From the NCBI RefSeq assembly GCF_031458095.1, contig NZ_JAVDXU010000004.1, positions 1 to 64,000 of the forward strand: DNA of 64,000 nucleotides. The letters run 5' to 3'. Positions 33,987 through 41,874 of this stretch are shown piece after piece. Within the stretch, counting starts at the first letter, position 1; each line of letters starts with the position of its first letter. Below the pieces are notes generated by a model. That model was not told the origin of the DNA, searched no databases, and saw only the letters and a list, made by a program, of their open reading frames with translations. The translations under genes were made by a program, and so were the position numbers. Source of the stretch: Pelomonas saccharophila_A (GTDB lineage Bacteria; Pseudomonadota; Gammaproteobacteria; Burkholderiales; Burkholderiaceae_C).

Positions 33987-34459
33987 GCGACGCCAAGGCC
34001 GCGCCGATTGGCGTCTTCAACTTTCACGTCGCCTTCTCGCGCGACCCCGTGGACGGCAGCGGCGGCGATGACGCCACGCTCTGCCAGGGCGCCTTCAGCG
34101 AACTGACCGGCCTGGAAGCCACCATGGAGCCGCGCAGCATCCGCGAGGGCGGCCGCAACTGGGGCAGCGTGCAGCGGCCCGGCGGCGTCAATTTCGCCAC
34201 CGTCGTCCTCAAGCGTGGCATCACGCGCTCGCGCGACCTCTGGCAGTGGTTCGAGCTGCTCGGCCAGGGCGGCTATGTGAACCGCCTCAAGGCCGAGATC
34301 GAGATCCGCAACGTGACCGGCGAGCGCGTCATGGGCTGGACGCTGCGCCGCGCCATGCCGGTCAAGTTCAAGGCCGCCGACCTGAATGCCCGCGGCACCG
34401 ATGTCGGCGTCGAGGAGCTGCACATCGTCCACGAAGGACTGGAGCACTCGACATCATGA
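33983..34459 (+). CDS. Second tube protein, baseplate-proximal (Pvc5/Afp5-like)
   Basis: 158 residues of the gp19-like tube family: IGVFNFHVAFS, FSELTGLEATMEP, IREGG, TVVLKRGITRSRDLWQW, WTLRRAMPVKF and VEELHIVHEGLE. It differs from the main tube by a longer N-terminal loop. In Afp/PVC systems Afp5/Pvc5 makes the first tube ring and adapts it to the hub (family knowledge). It is coupled by ATGA overlaps both to the second sheath upstream and to the inner-baseplate gene downstream, so the three are probably made in fixed proportion. Confidence 0.93.
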   Translation: MSDAKAAPIGVFNFHVAFSRDPVDGSGGDDATLCQGAFSELTGLEATMEPRSIREGGRNWGSVQRPGGVNFATVVLKRGITRSRDLWQWFELLGQGGYVNRLKAEIEIRNVTGERVMGWTLRRAMPVKFKAADLNARGTDVGVEELHIVHEGLEHSTS

Positions 34460-35388
34460 CTGCTCCCAACGTGGTCAAGGCCAAGATCGTCCTGCAGCGC
34501 AACGGGCAGGACATCGACACCGTCGAGGTCCACTTCAACCCGGTGTCGCTGCAGGTCGAGATCACCAACTCCACCAGCCCGCAAAGCGGCAGCGGCAGCA
34601 CGACGCAGACCGCCACCCAGTCCAGCGCCAAGCTCGGCCTGGACCTGCTGTTCGACACCACCCATACCGGCGAGGACGTGCGCACCATCACGCGCAAGCT
34701 GCGCGCCGCCGTGCGCTCGCCCGACGCCACCGGCACCCAGAGCGCCGAGTCCAGCGCCGCCTTCACGCCGCCAACACTGCGCTTCGAGTGGGGGACCTTC
34801 ACCTTCACCGGCATCTCCGACAGCTACCGCGAGACCCTGGACTTCTTCTCGCCCGAGGGCGTGCCGCTGCGCTCCAGTGTGGCCCTGGCGCTGAAGGAGC
34901 AGCCCAACGAATTCAGCGCCCTGGAGCGCGACAACCCCGCTGCCGCCAACGCCTCGCGCAACCGCAGCAAGGCCTTCGAGGTGGCGGGCGGGCTGGGTGG
35001 TGCTGCTGGCATCGCGGGCCTGGGCGGCGACCTGCGCGCCGCCCGTGCCATCGCCAGCATGAATGGCGAGGCCAGCCTGCGCTTCTCGGCCGGCGCGACG
35101 CTGGCCGTCGGCGCCCAGGTTGAACTCAAGGCGGCGGTGTCTTTCGCCGCAGGGGCGGGTGGCGGCGCTGGCATCGGCGCAAGTGCAGGGGCCGGCATCG
35201 GCCTCTCGGCCTCTGCCCCGTCGCTGCGCTTCGACGCCGGCCGCCTCGCCCCGCCCGCCGCGTCCCAGCAACTCGCCACCGACGTCGGCGCCGGTTTCAG
35301 CATCGACGGCCGCGCCCTGCCCTCCGGCGCTGCCGGCCTGCGTGCCAACGTCGGCCAGGCTCCGCGCACCCTGCGCTTCGACGACTGA
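34456..35388 (+). CDS. CIS tube-associated inner baseplate protein (Pvc7/Afp7-like) without LysM
   Basis: 310 residues. The N-terminal domain (KAKIVLQRNGQDIDTVEVHFNPVSLQVEI in two parts, then RFEWGTFTFTGI and VPLRSSVALALKE) is the CIS tube protein N-terminal family that links tube, hub and wedge. Family members usually end in a LysM domain; here the region from about residue 170 is instead an Ala/Gly-rich, low-complexity tail (GAGGGAGIGASAGAGIG). The frame open before 34456 is shadow; ATGA overlap with the preceding gene sets the start. Confidence 0.88.
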   Translation: MTAPNVVKAKIVLQRNGQDIDTVEVHFNPVSLQVEITNSTSPQSGSGSTTQTATQSSAKLGLDLLFDTTHTGEDVRTITRKLRAAVRSPDATGTQSAESSAAFTPPTLRFEWGTFTFTGISDSYRETLDFFSPEGVPLRSSVALALKEQPNEFSALERDNPAAANASRNRSKAFEVAGGLGGAAGIAGLGGDLRAARAIASMNGEASLRFSAGATLAVGAQVELKAAVSFAAGAGGGAGIGASAGAGIGLSASAPSLRFDAGRLAPPAASQQLATDVGAGFSIDGRALPSGAAGLRANVGQAPRTLRFDD

Positions 35389-35400
35389 ACAGGAGACCCC

Positions 35401-35592
35401 ATGCCCGTCCTCATCGATGAAATCGTCGTCGACGTCCCGCCACCGGAGACCTCGTCCGGCCAGCGATCGCGCGACGTCCAGGGCGCGGCCAACGCCACGC
35501 CCACGCCGGCCTGGACACCCGAGTTCGCCTCCATGCTGGACCAGCAACTGGGCATCGCCCTCGAGCGCCGCGCGCGCCTGCTGGCCGACTAG
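35401..35592 (+). CDS. DUF5908-like small eCIS protein
   Basis: 63 residues starting MPVLIDEIVVDVPP and ending in a short helix (LDQQLGIALERRARLLAD). The opening matches the small DUF5908 proteins that accompany the hub gene in many eCIS clusters; their role is unknown, perhaps as a plug or chaperone of the inner baseplate. Twelve bases follow the preceding stop and AGGAG stands before the ATG. No signal or membrane segment. Confidence 0.65.
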   Translation: MPVLIDEIVVDVPPPETSSGQRSRDVQGAANATPTPAWTPEFASMLDQQLGIALERRARLLAD

Positions 35593-35604
35593 GACGCATC
35601 AGCC

Positions 35605-36696
35605 ATGCCTGAAACCACCGAACGCCCGGTCTCCTCGCGCACCGCCTACAGCGCACGGCCGACGCTGCGTGTCGACGGCCAGGCCCTGCCCGCGCTGGAC
35701 GACCTGGTGCGCACCTTCTCCGTCACCGAGGCCGAGGGCGGCATGAGCAGCCTGTCGCTGGGCATGGGCAATTGGGGCATGGTGGATGGCACGCTGGGCC
35801 TGGTGTTCGACGCCGGTGGCCCGATCAAGCTCGGCGCCCGCGTGCAGCTCTATGCCGGCGAGACCTCGGGGCCCACCGAGATCTTCGACGGCCAGATCCA
35901 CGCCATCGAAGCCAGCGGCTCGGTCGGCGCGCCTCCCGGCCTGCTGGTGCTGGCCGAGGACAAGCTCTATGCGGCCCGCATGAAGCGGCGCAGCAGGAGC
36001 TACGAGGACATGAGCGTGGAAGACCTCGTGCGGGCCATCGCCGGCGATCACGGCCTCAGCGTGGATGCCAGCGGCCTGCCCGGCGGCACCCGCCTGTGGG
36101 TGCAACTGGACGAAAGCGATCTGTCCTTCCTGCGCCGCGTGCTGGGCCGCAGCGATTGCGAACTGCAGGTCATCGGCAGCACGCTGCAGGTCCGCAGCAC
36201 GGCCGACATGGATCGCGGCACGCTGGACCTGACCCTCTACAGCCAGCTGCAGGAGGTGCGCGTCATCGCCGACCTGTCCAAGCAGGTGACCGAGGTGAGC
36301 ACGCGCGGCTTCGACCCGGCCAATGGCAGCCCCTTCGACAAGACCAGCACCGGCGCCCAACCCGGCCCCGGCAGCGGCCGCACGGGCGCGTCGCTGCTCG
36401 ACGAGATCGGCCTTCAGCGCAAGGAACACCTCGGCGCCCTGCCCTGCCGCAACGAGAGCGAAGCCCAGGCGCTGGCCGATGCCGCCTTCGACCAGCGCGC
36501 CCGGCAGTTCGTGCGCCTGCACGGCCGCACCGAAGGCAATGCCGGCCTGCGCGTGGGCACCCGCGTGAACCTGCACGGCGTGGGCCGGCGCTTCGACAAC
36601 CGCTATGCGGTCATCGAGGCGCGCCACCGCTTCGACCCGACCAGCGGCTATGTGACCGAGTTCGTCGCGCAGTCGGCCTTCCTCGCGGACCACTGA
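35605..36696 (+). CDS. Hub protein, gp27/gpD-like (N-terminal half of Pvc8/Afp8)
   Basis: 363 residues of the phage protein D/VgrG N-terminal family. Markers include RPTLRVDGQALPAL near the N-terminus, the two beta-barrel segments, LWVQLDESDLSFLRRVLGR near the middle and the C-terminal VNLHGVGRRFDNRYAVIEARHRFD. Trimers form the hub that joins tube to spike. In Pvc8/Afp8 hub and spike are one polypeptide, but here the spike is encoded separately after a 165-base gap. No nuclease or lytic extension is present. Twelve bases follow the DUF5908 gene. Confidence 0.92.
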   Translation: MPETTERPVSSRTAYSARPTLRVDGQALPALDDLVRTFSVTEAEGGMSSLSLGMGNWGMVDGTLGLVFDAGGPIKLGARVQLYAGETSGPTEIFDGQIHAIEASGSVGAPPGLLVLAEDKLYAARMKRRSRSYEDMSVEDLVRAIAGDHGLSVDASGLPGGTRLWVQLDESDLSFLRRVLGRSDCELQVIGSTLQVRSTADMDRGTLDLTLYSQLQEVRVIADLSKQVTEVSTRGFDPANGSPFDKTSTGAQPGPGSGRTGASLLDEIGLQRKEHLGALPCRNESEAQALADAAFDQRARQFVRLHGRTEGNAGLRVGTRVNLHGVGRRFDNRYAVIEARHRFDPTSGYVTEFVAQSAFLADH

Positions 36697-36774
36697 AAAA
36701 CATGAAGCCCGCACGCTCACTCCGTTCGCTGCCTTGCAGGCCGCACCAGGCCAGTGGCCGGGTTCTTCGCCAGC

Positions 36775-36826
36775 CACAAAGCGTCCACAGGACGCTTTGT
36801 GCGCGGGCTCAGCCCCCCGAGGGGGC
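36775..36826. repeat. REP-like palindromic element inside the eCIS operon
   Basis: CACAAAGCGTCC-ACA-GGACGCTTTGTG (36775-36801) is a perfect 12-bp inverted repeat. It is followed at once by GCCCCCC-GA-GGGGGC-type hairpin sequence (about 36812-36826). The 165-base hub/spike gap is otherwise empty. The look is of a chromosomal repetitive extragenic palindrome; it may trim or stabilise the operon mRNA. Confidence 0.7.
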
Positions 36827-36861
36827 GCGTCAGTGCCTTCGGGCGGCCAGGCGCCACTGAC

Positions 36862-37575
36862 ATGGACCGCGCTCCCTTCACCTTCGCCCCCGCCGGCAAC
36901 CCGCCGGCCCTCGGTCCGGCCTGGCTGGGTGGCGGCGTCTTCATGGCCGAAGTGACCGACCTCAAGGACCCCGACAGCCGCGGCCGCATCAAGGTGCGCA
37001 TCCATGGCGTGGACGACCAGGCCGAGGACGCGACGCTCTGGGCCCTGCTGATGGCGCCCTTCGCCGGCAAGGACCGCGGCGCCTGGTGGGTGCCCGATGT
37101 CGGCGACCTCGTGGCCGTGGCCTTCGTGCAGGGCGACCCGCGCATGCCCATCGCTCTCGGCGGCCTCTGGCATGGCAACGCCCAGCCGCCCGAAAGCATG
37201 GATGGCGCCGGCAACAACGACCTGAAGGTGCTGCGCTCGCGCAATGGCGTCAAGGTCACGCTGGACGACCAGGATGGCCAGGAAAAGCTCATCCTCGAAA
37301 CCCCGGGCGGCCAGAAGCTGACGCTGAAGGACGGCCCCGGCGCGTGCGAGCTGGTCGACTCCAACGGCAACAGCATCAAGCTCGAGAGCAGCGGCATCAC
37401 CGTCACCGCCTCGGCCACCGTCACCGTCAATGCCGGCACGGTCAAGGTCAGCGCCGGCATGGTCAATGTGGACGCCGGCATGTCCAAGTTCAGCGGTGTC
37501 GTCCAGTGCGACACGCTGATCACCAACGCCGTCGTGTCGTCGAGCTACACGCCCGGCGCCGGGAACATTTGGTGA
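36862..37575 (+). CDS. Spike protein, gp5/gpV-like (C-terminal half of Pvc8/Afp8)
   Basis: 237 residues. The OB-fold domain has the pattern VFMAEVTDLKDPDSRGRIKVRI, WALLMAPFAG, GAWWVPDVGDLVAVAFVQGDPR and ALGGLWHG, as in gp5 and baseplate V proteins. From about residue 135 a repetitive beta-helix of short alternating strands (ITVTASATVTVNAGTVKV) makes the trimeric needle. The start at ATG 36862 follows the REP-like element; the open frame before it is non-coding repeat. No separate PAAR tip protein is recognised, so the needle end may be bare or capped by another protein. Confidence 0.92.
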   Translation: MDRAPFTFAPAGNPPALGPAWLGGGVFMAEVTDLKDPDSRGRIKVRIHGVDDQAEDATLWALLMAPFAGKDRGAWWVPDVGDLVAVAFVQGDPRMPIALGGLWHGNAQPPESMDGAGNNDLKVLRSRNGVKVTLDDQDGQEKLILETPGGQKLTLKDGPGACELVDSNGNSIKLESSGITVTASATVTVNAGTVKVSAGMVNVDAGMSKFSGVVQCDTLITNAVVSSSYTPGAGNIW

Positions 37576-37583
37576 GGCCGGCG

Positions 37584-39191
37584 ATGGCTGCAGTCATGGA
37601 CCCCCACACCCACCACGCCGTCGCCGTGGGCGGGCCATCGCGCCAGCATCCGCATGCGCCGGCCGTGCTGGTGGACATCGAAGCCGGTGACTTCGTCGCC
37701 GCCCTCAGCGAGGCCATCACGTCCACGACTTGGCCGCGCTTTGGCTGGCCGGCCTCGCTGCCCATCGCCCGCCTGCCCGACCAGGGCAGCCCGCGTGCGC
37801 TGTTCCAACCCATCCACCGCCGCTTCAACCTGGTGCTGTTCGACACCCACTGCGAAGTCTTCGGCTCGCCGCGCCTGGACCCGAAGAAGATCGAGTCCAG
37901 CGGCTTTGTCGTGCGCCGCTGGGCCGGGCCCGATGACATGAGTGCCCAGGCCCTGGCCGATCCCCACAACTGGCAGGCCTGGCAGGCCGAGGGCTGGCGC
38001 GGCCTGCCCAATGCCGCCGCCTTCGATGCCGACCCCGACCCGGCCCGCCGCCCCGCGCCGCGCACCGGCAACCCCGGCGTCGATGCCCGCCTGGCCGCCC
38101 TGCGCGCCGTGCATGCGGCTGAAGCGGTGAACCCTCTGCATGTGCTGATGCCCGCCGTCTGCGATGCCGCCAGGCGCAGCCTGCTTTACGGCGTCGTGCC
38201 CACCAGCGAGGCCCTGCGCAAGCCGACCGATGCCGCCGTGGACTACGCCGCCGCCCGCGCGCCGGGCTCCGCGTCGCGAGACAGCTTCATCGCGCATCTG
38301 TCGCCCTATCTGTCCCGCGCCAGCATCCGGCCGCTGCCCGGTGCGCGCTCGAGCTTCGACGCCACCTGGCTCAACGGCAGCGACCCGGTCGATGCCAGTG
38401 AACCCGACAGCGGCGACAGCGCCGCCATGCGCGAGCAGTTCGCCGCCTTCATCCGCCAACTGGCCTTCGAGTTCGACATCAACGGCCGCGGCACCGCCCT
38501 GTTGCTGCTGCTCGAAGAGCTGCCTCTCGGCCGCAACGAGACCACCCTGGGCATCACGACGCGCACCACCACCGGCGCATCGGCCTTCCTGCAGGCCTGC
38601 GCGCGCGTGGCCACCGACGTGAGCGCCGCTGCCGTCGCCATCCCCGACGACTTCGGCCCAGTGCCCGCCGGCTGGCTGGACCGTTTCACCAACGCGGCGC
38701 TGACCGTCCTCGAAGGCCGCGCCGCCGAGGCTCGCACGCTGGAAGGCCGCTTCGACGACGCCGAGGCTCTGTACGCCATCCGCGCCTTCGTGCGTGTCCG
38801 CGGCGAGGCTGGCTGCCCGACACGCCTGGTCTGGAGCGACATGACGCCGCTGTACCGCGTGGCACCCTGGTTTGCCTCCACCGGCACGCCGCAAGCCCGC
38901 ATCGCGCTGCCGGCCTTCGACCGCGCGTCGCTGGCCGCCATGAAACCCAACGTCGCCTTCGACGTGCCGCCGGCCCTGGCCAACCTCTTGATGCGCAACA
39001 AGCCCGAGGACTTCATGAAGAAGCCCAAGGCCGGCAGCGAGATCGGCCTTGGCTGGCTGTGCTCCTTCTCGATTCCCATCATCACGATCTGCGCCTTCAT
39101 TCTGCTCAACGTCGTGCTGTCCCTGCTCAACCTCGTGTTCTTCTGGCTGCCGCTGGTCAAGATCTGCCTGCCGGTGCCCAAGAAGAAGTAA
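37584..39191 (+). CDS. Unknown eCIS-locus protein with C-terminal membrane helices
   Basis: 535 residues, start ATG 37584 (an ATG four codons on is possible). The body is largely soluble and helical with no recognised family; patterns include RFNLVLFDTHCEVFG, LHVLMPAVCDAARRSLLYG and LYRVAPWF. The last 45 residues contain two strongly hydrophobic segments (SFSIPIITICAFILLNV and SLLNLVFFWLPLVKI) and end in a Lys-rich tail (PVPKKK), a likely inner-membrane anchor. It lies between spike and gp25 genes, where Pvc10-type proteins sit, but I see no similarity. A tail-anchored protein inside an eCIS operon might tether the particle to the membrane. Confidence 0.6.
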   Translation: MAAVMDPHTHHAVAVGGPSRQHPHAPAVLVDIEAGDFVAALSEAITSTTWPRFGWPASLPIARLPDQGSPRALFQPIHRRFNLVLFDTHCEVFGSPRLDPKKIESSGFVVRRWAGPDDMSAQALADPHNWQAWQAEGWRGLPNAAAFDADPDPARRPAPRTGNPGVDARLAALRAVHAAEAVNPLHVLMPAVCDAARRSLLYGVVPTSEALRKPTDAAVDYAAARAPGSASRDSFIAHLSPYLSRASIRPLPGARSSFDATWLNGSDPVDASEPDSGDSAAMREQFAAFIRQLAFEFDINGRGTALLLLLEELPLGRNETTLGITTRTTTGASAFLQACARVATDVSAAAVAIPDDFGPVPAGWLDRFTNAALTVLEGRAAEARTLEGRFDDAEALYAIRAFVRVRGEAGCPTRLVWSDMTPLYRVAPWFASTGTPQARIALPAFDRASLAAMKPNVAFDVPPALANLLMRNKPEDFMKKPKAGSEIGLGWLCSFSIPIITICAFILLNVVLSLLNLVFFWLPLVKICLPVPKKK

Positions 39192-39198
39192 GCCCGCC

Positions 39199-39603
39199 AT
39201 GGCCCGCAAGCTCGCCCCCGAACTCTCCCCGCCCATCGGCTTCCCGCTGCTGGGCCGGCCCGACGCCGACGGCCGCTGGGCCTGGCCGGGCCTGGCGCGC
39301 AGCGTGGCTGACGGCCTGCGCTGCGTGCTGGCCACGCGGCCCGGCGAGCTGCTGATGCACCCCGACTTCGGCGCCGGCGTGCAGGACTTTCTGAACCAGC
39401 CCAACAACCTCACCGTGCGCGCCCGCCTGCACGAACGCGTCGCTTCGGCCATCGCCCGCCTCGAGCCCCGCGCCCAGGTCGAACGCATCGACGTGGACGA
39501 GGATCCCGAAGACCCGCGCGTCGTCCATATCGCCGTGCATTACCGCTTGCGCCGTACCGGTGAGCCCCAGCGCATGGCGCTGGCACTAACGCTGGGGAGC
39601 TGA
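39199..39603 (+). CDS. Baseplate wedge protein gp25-like (Pvc9/Afp9)
   Basis: 134 residues. The gp25/GPW core is plain: LARSVADGLRCVLATRPGELLMHPDFGAG with the conserved pre-EPR loop, then RLHERVASAIARLEPRAQVERIDV and a closing beta-hairpin. This protein starts sheath assembly at the baseplate. ATG 39199 follows the preceding stop by seven bases; the 50-codon upstream extension of the open frame overlaps the preceding gene and is not coding. The gpJ-like gene begins five bases later. Confidence 0.93.
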   Translation: MARKLAPELSPPIGFPLLGRPDADGRWAWPGLARSVADGLRCVLATRPGELLMHPDFGAGVQDFLNQPNNLTVRARLHERVASAIARLEPRAQVERIDVDEDPEDPRVVHIAVHYRLRRTGEPQRMALALTLGS

Positions 39604-39608
39604 GGACC

Positions 39609-41873
39609 ATGCCGCTGCCCATCCCCCTGCTGGACGACCGCCGCGCCGACGACCTCGTCGCCGACCTGCTCGCCCGCATTCCCGCCCACACGCCGGAATG
39701 GACAGACCCGCGCGTCGGCGACCCCGGCCGCACGCTGATCGAGCTCTTCGCCTTCCTGGGCGACGCCCTGCTGTACCGCGCCAACCAGGTGCCGGAGCTG
39801 CAGCGCCGCGTCTTCCTCAACCTGCTGGGCATGGGCCTCAAGCCGGCGCGCATGGCCCGCGGCCTGGCCACGCTGCGCCTGCCCGACGAGGCCCGTGAAG
39901 CCATCGACCTGCGCGAGCGCGCCACCATCGCCCGCCCCGTGCCCTTCGAGACAGCCCAGGAGATCAGCGTCGCCCCGGTCACCGGCGAGGTCTATCTGAA
40001 GCAGCGGATCAGCCCCGACGACCATCCCGAGCTGGCCGACACCCTGGCCCAGCTCGGCGCTCTTTACGGTGGCCGCACGCTGGACGCTTACCAGACCCAG
40101 CCGCTGTTCGCCGATGGCGCGGTCGACGCCGGCGTGGACATCGTGGCCGACAGCGTCGATGGCTGCCTGTGGATCGCCCTGCTGGCACCCAAGCCTGCAC
40201 GCGGCGAATCCGTCACCGCGCTGCGCCAGCGCTGTGCCCAGCAGCTGGCCCGCAACACCGCGGGCGCGGCACGCCTGCTGAATATCGGCCTGGTACCGGC
40301 GCTGACCGTGCCCGACGACCAGGAGCTCGTTGGCGAGCGCGAGCGCATCGGTGCCAGCTGGGAGATCTCGGTCGGCGGCGCCCGCGCGACCGACTACCAG
40401 ACCCTCGATCCTTCCGGCAACGACACCACCGACGGCCTGCGCCGCGCCGGCGTCGTCCGTGTGCTGATGCCCGGGCCCGAGTTGATCGGCGTGGGGGATT
40501 CGGCCCGCGCCATCGATGCCGTGTCCGGCGTCGACGACGAACCGCCGCGCCTGGACGATCCCGACCGCGCCCAGCGCCTGGTCGCCTGGCTGCGCATGAG
40601 GCCCGCAGCCGGCGTGCAGCGCCTGCGGCTGAGCTGGGTCGGCCTGCACGCCGTGCAGATCGAACAGGGCGTGACCAGCCAGGGCCTGGTCGTCGCCCAG
40701 ACCTCGGGCAGTCCCAGTGAAGTCATCGCCCTGCCGATGCGCAATGTGCTGCCCGACAGCCTGCAGCTCGAGATTGCCGAACCCGGCATGCAATACGCGG
40801 CCTGGACCCGCGTCGACGACCTGGCCCTGGTCTCGCACCGCGCCGACGTGGCCCGCGACGCGCGTGCCTACGAGCTGGATGCCGAATCCGGCCAGGTCCG
40901 CCTGGGCGACGGCATGCGCGGCCGCCTGCCGCCGGCCGGTTCGCGGGTACGCATCGTGTCGGCGCGTTCGGGCGGCGGGCGGGCCGGCAATCTGCCGGCG
41001 GGCACGCTGAAGGACATCGTCGCCACCCCCATCAACGCCAGCGGCCTGCCCGGTGCGGTCGTCAGCAACCTCAAGCTGTCGCAACCCGTCGCCACCCAGG
41101 GCGGCGAGGATGCCGAGGATGTGGATGCCGCCCAGCAGCGCATCCCCGCCATGCTGCGCCATCGCGAGCGCGCCGTGACGGCCGACGACTACGCCAGCCT
41201 GGCCCGCGAAACGCCCGGCATGGACATCGGCCGCGTGGAAGTGCTGCCGCGCTTTGCGCCGCGCACGCGCGCCTTCGGCATCCCCGGCGTCGTCGCCGTC
41301 ATGGTGCTGCCGGGCACGGCCAGCGGCGAGGTCGGCATGGCACCCAACCCGCGCGCCGACCGCCCCCTCATCGAGGCCGTCCACGCCTGGCTGGAGCCGC
41401 GCCGGCCGCTGGCGACCGAGCTCAACGTCATCGGCTGCGAATACCTGCCGCTGTCCGTCTCCATCGCCATCGGCCTGCGCGACGGCGCACCGCGCGAGGA
41501 GACGCTGGCGGCGGTGCGCCTGGTGATCCGGCGCCTGCTGTGGCCGCTGGCGCCGGGCGGTTTCGACGGCAAGGGCTGGCCGCTGGGCCGCGCCGTGGCC
41601 GACCGCGAGCTGGAGGTCGAAGCCGCCCGCGTGCCCGGCGTGGCGACCGTCGCCGGCGTCAATCTCTTCACCGGCGGGCCGGGCGCCTGGGCCCTCGCCG
41701 GGCGCGACGCCAACGGCCTGCAGCAGGTCGCCCTCGCGCCCTGGCAGTTGCCGGAGCTGATGCAGGTGCTGGTCGAAGTCGGCAATGCGCCGTCCCGCAG
41801 CCTCGCACCGGACTCCGCCTCTGGGAACGGCGGCACCCGCGTCGCTGTCCCCGTCATCGTGGACCTCTGCTGA
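39609..41873 (+). CDS. Baseplate J-like wedge protein (Pvc11/Afp11)
   Basis: 754 residues of the large eCIS baseplate-assembly family related to gp6/gpJ. The N-terminus (DPRVGDPGRTLIELFAFLGDALLYRANQVPE) is the strongly conserved dimerisation segment. Further marks are VRLGDGMRGRLPPAG, GGGRAGNLPAGT, and the C-terminal RHRERAVTADDYASLARE with RVEVLPR. It forms the wedge ring with the gpI-like neighbour. The stop is one base before the next start, suggesting coupled translation. Confidence 0.94.
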   Translation: MPLPIPLLDDRRADDLVADLLARIPAHTPEWTDPRVGDPGRTLIELFAFLGDALLYRANQVPELQRRVFLNLLGMGLKPARMARGLATLRLPDEAREAIDLRERATIARPVPFETAQEISVAPVTGEVYLKQRISPDDHPELADTLAQLGALYGGRTLDAYQTQPLFADGAVDAGVDIVADSVDGCLWIALLAPKPARGESVTALRQRCAQQLARNTAGAARLLNIGLVPALTVPDDQELVGERERIGASWEISVGGARATDYQTLDPSGNDTTDGLRRAGVVRVLMPGPELIGVGDSARAIDAVSGVDDEPPRLDDPDRAQRLVAWLRMRPAAGVQRLRLSWVGLHAVQIEQGVTSQGLVVAQTSGSPSEVIALPMRNVLPDSLQLEIAEPGMQYAAWTRVDDLALVSHRADVARDARAYELDAESGQVRLGDGMRGRLPPAGSRVRIVSARSGGGRAGNLPAGTLKDIVATPINASGLPGAVVSNLKLSQPVATQGGEDAEDVDAAQQRIPAMLRHRERAVTADDYASLARETPGMDIGRVEVLPRFAPRTRAFGIPGVVAVMVLPGTASGEVGMAPNPRADRPLIEAVHAWLEPRRPLATELNVIGCEYLPLSVSIAIGLRDGAPREETLAAVRLVIRRLLWPLAPGGFDGKGWPLGRAVADRELEVEAARVPGVATVAGVNLFTGGPGAWALAGRDANGLQQVALAPWQLPELMQVLVEVGNAPSRSLAPDSASGNGGTRVAVPVIVDLC

Positions 41874-41874
41874 C

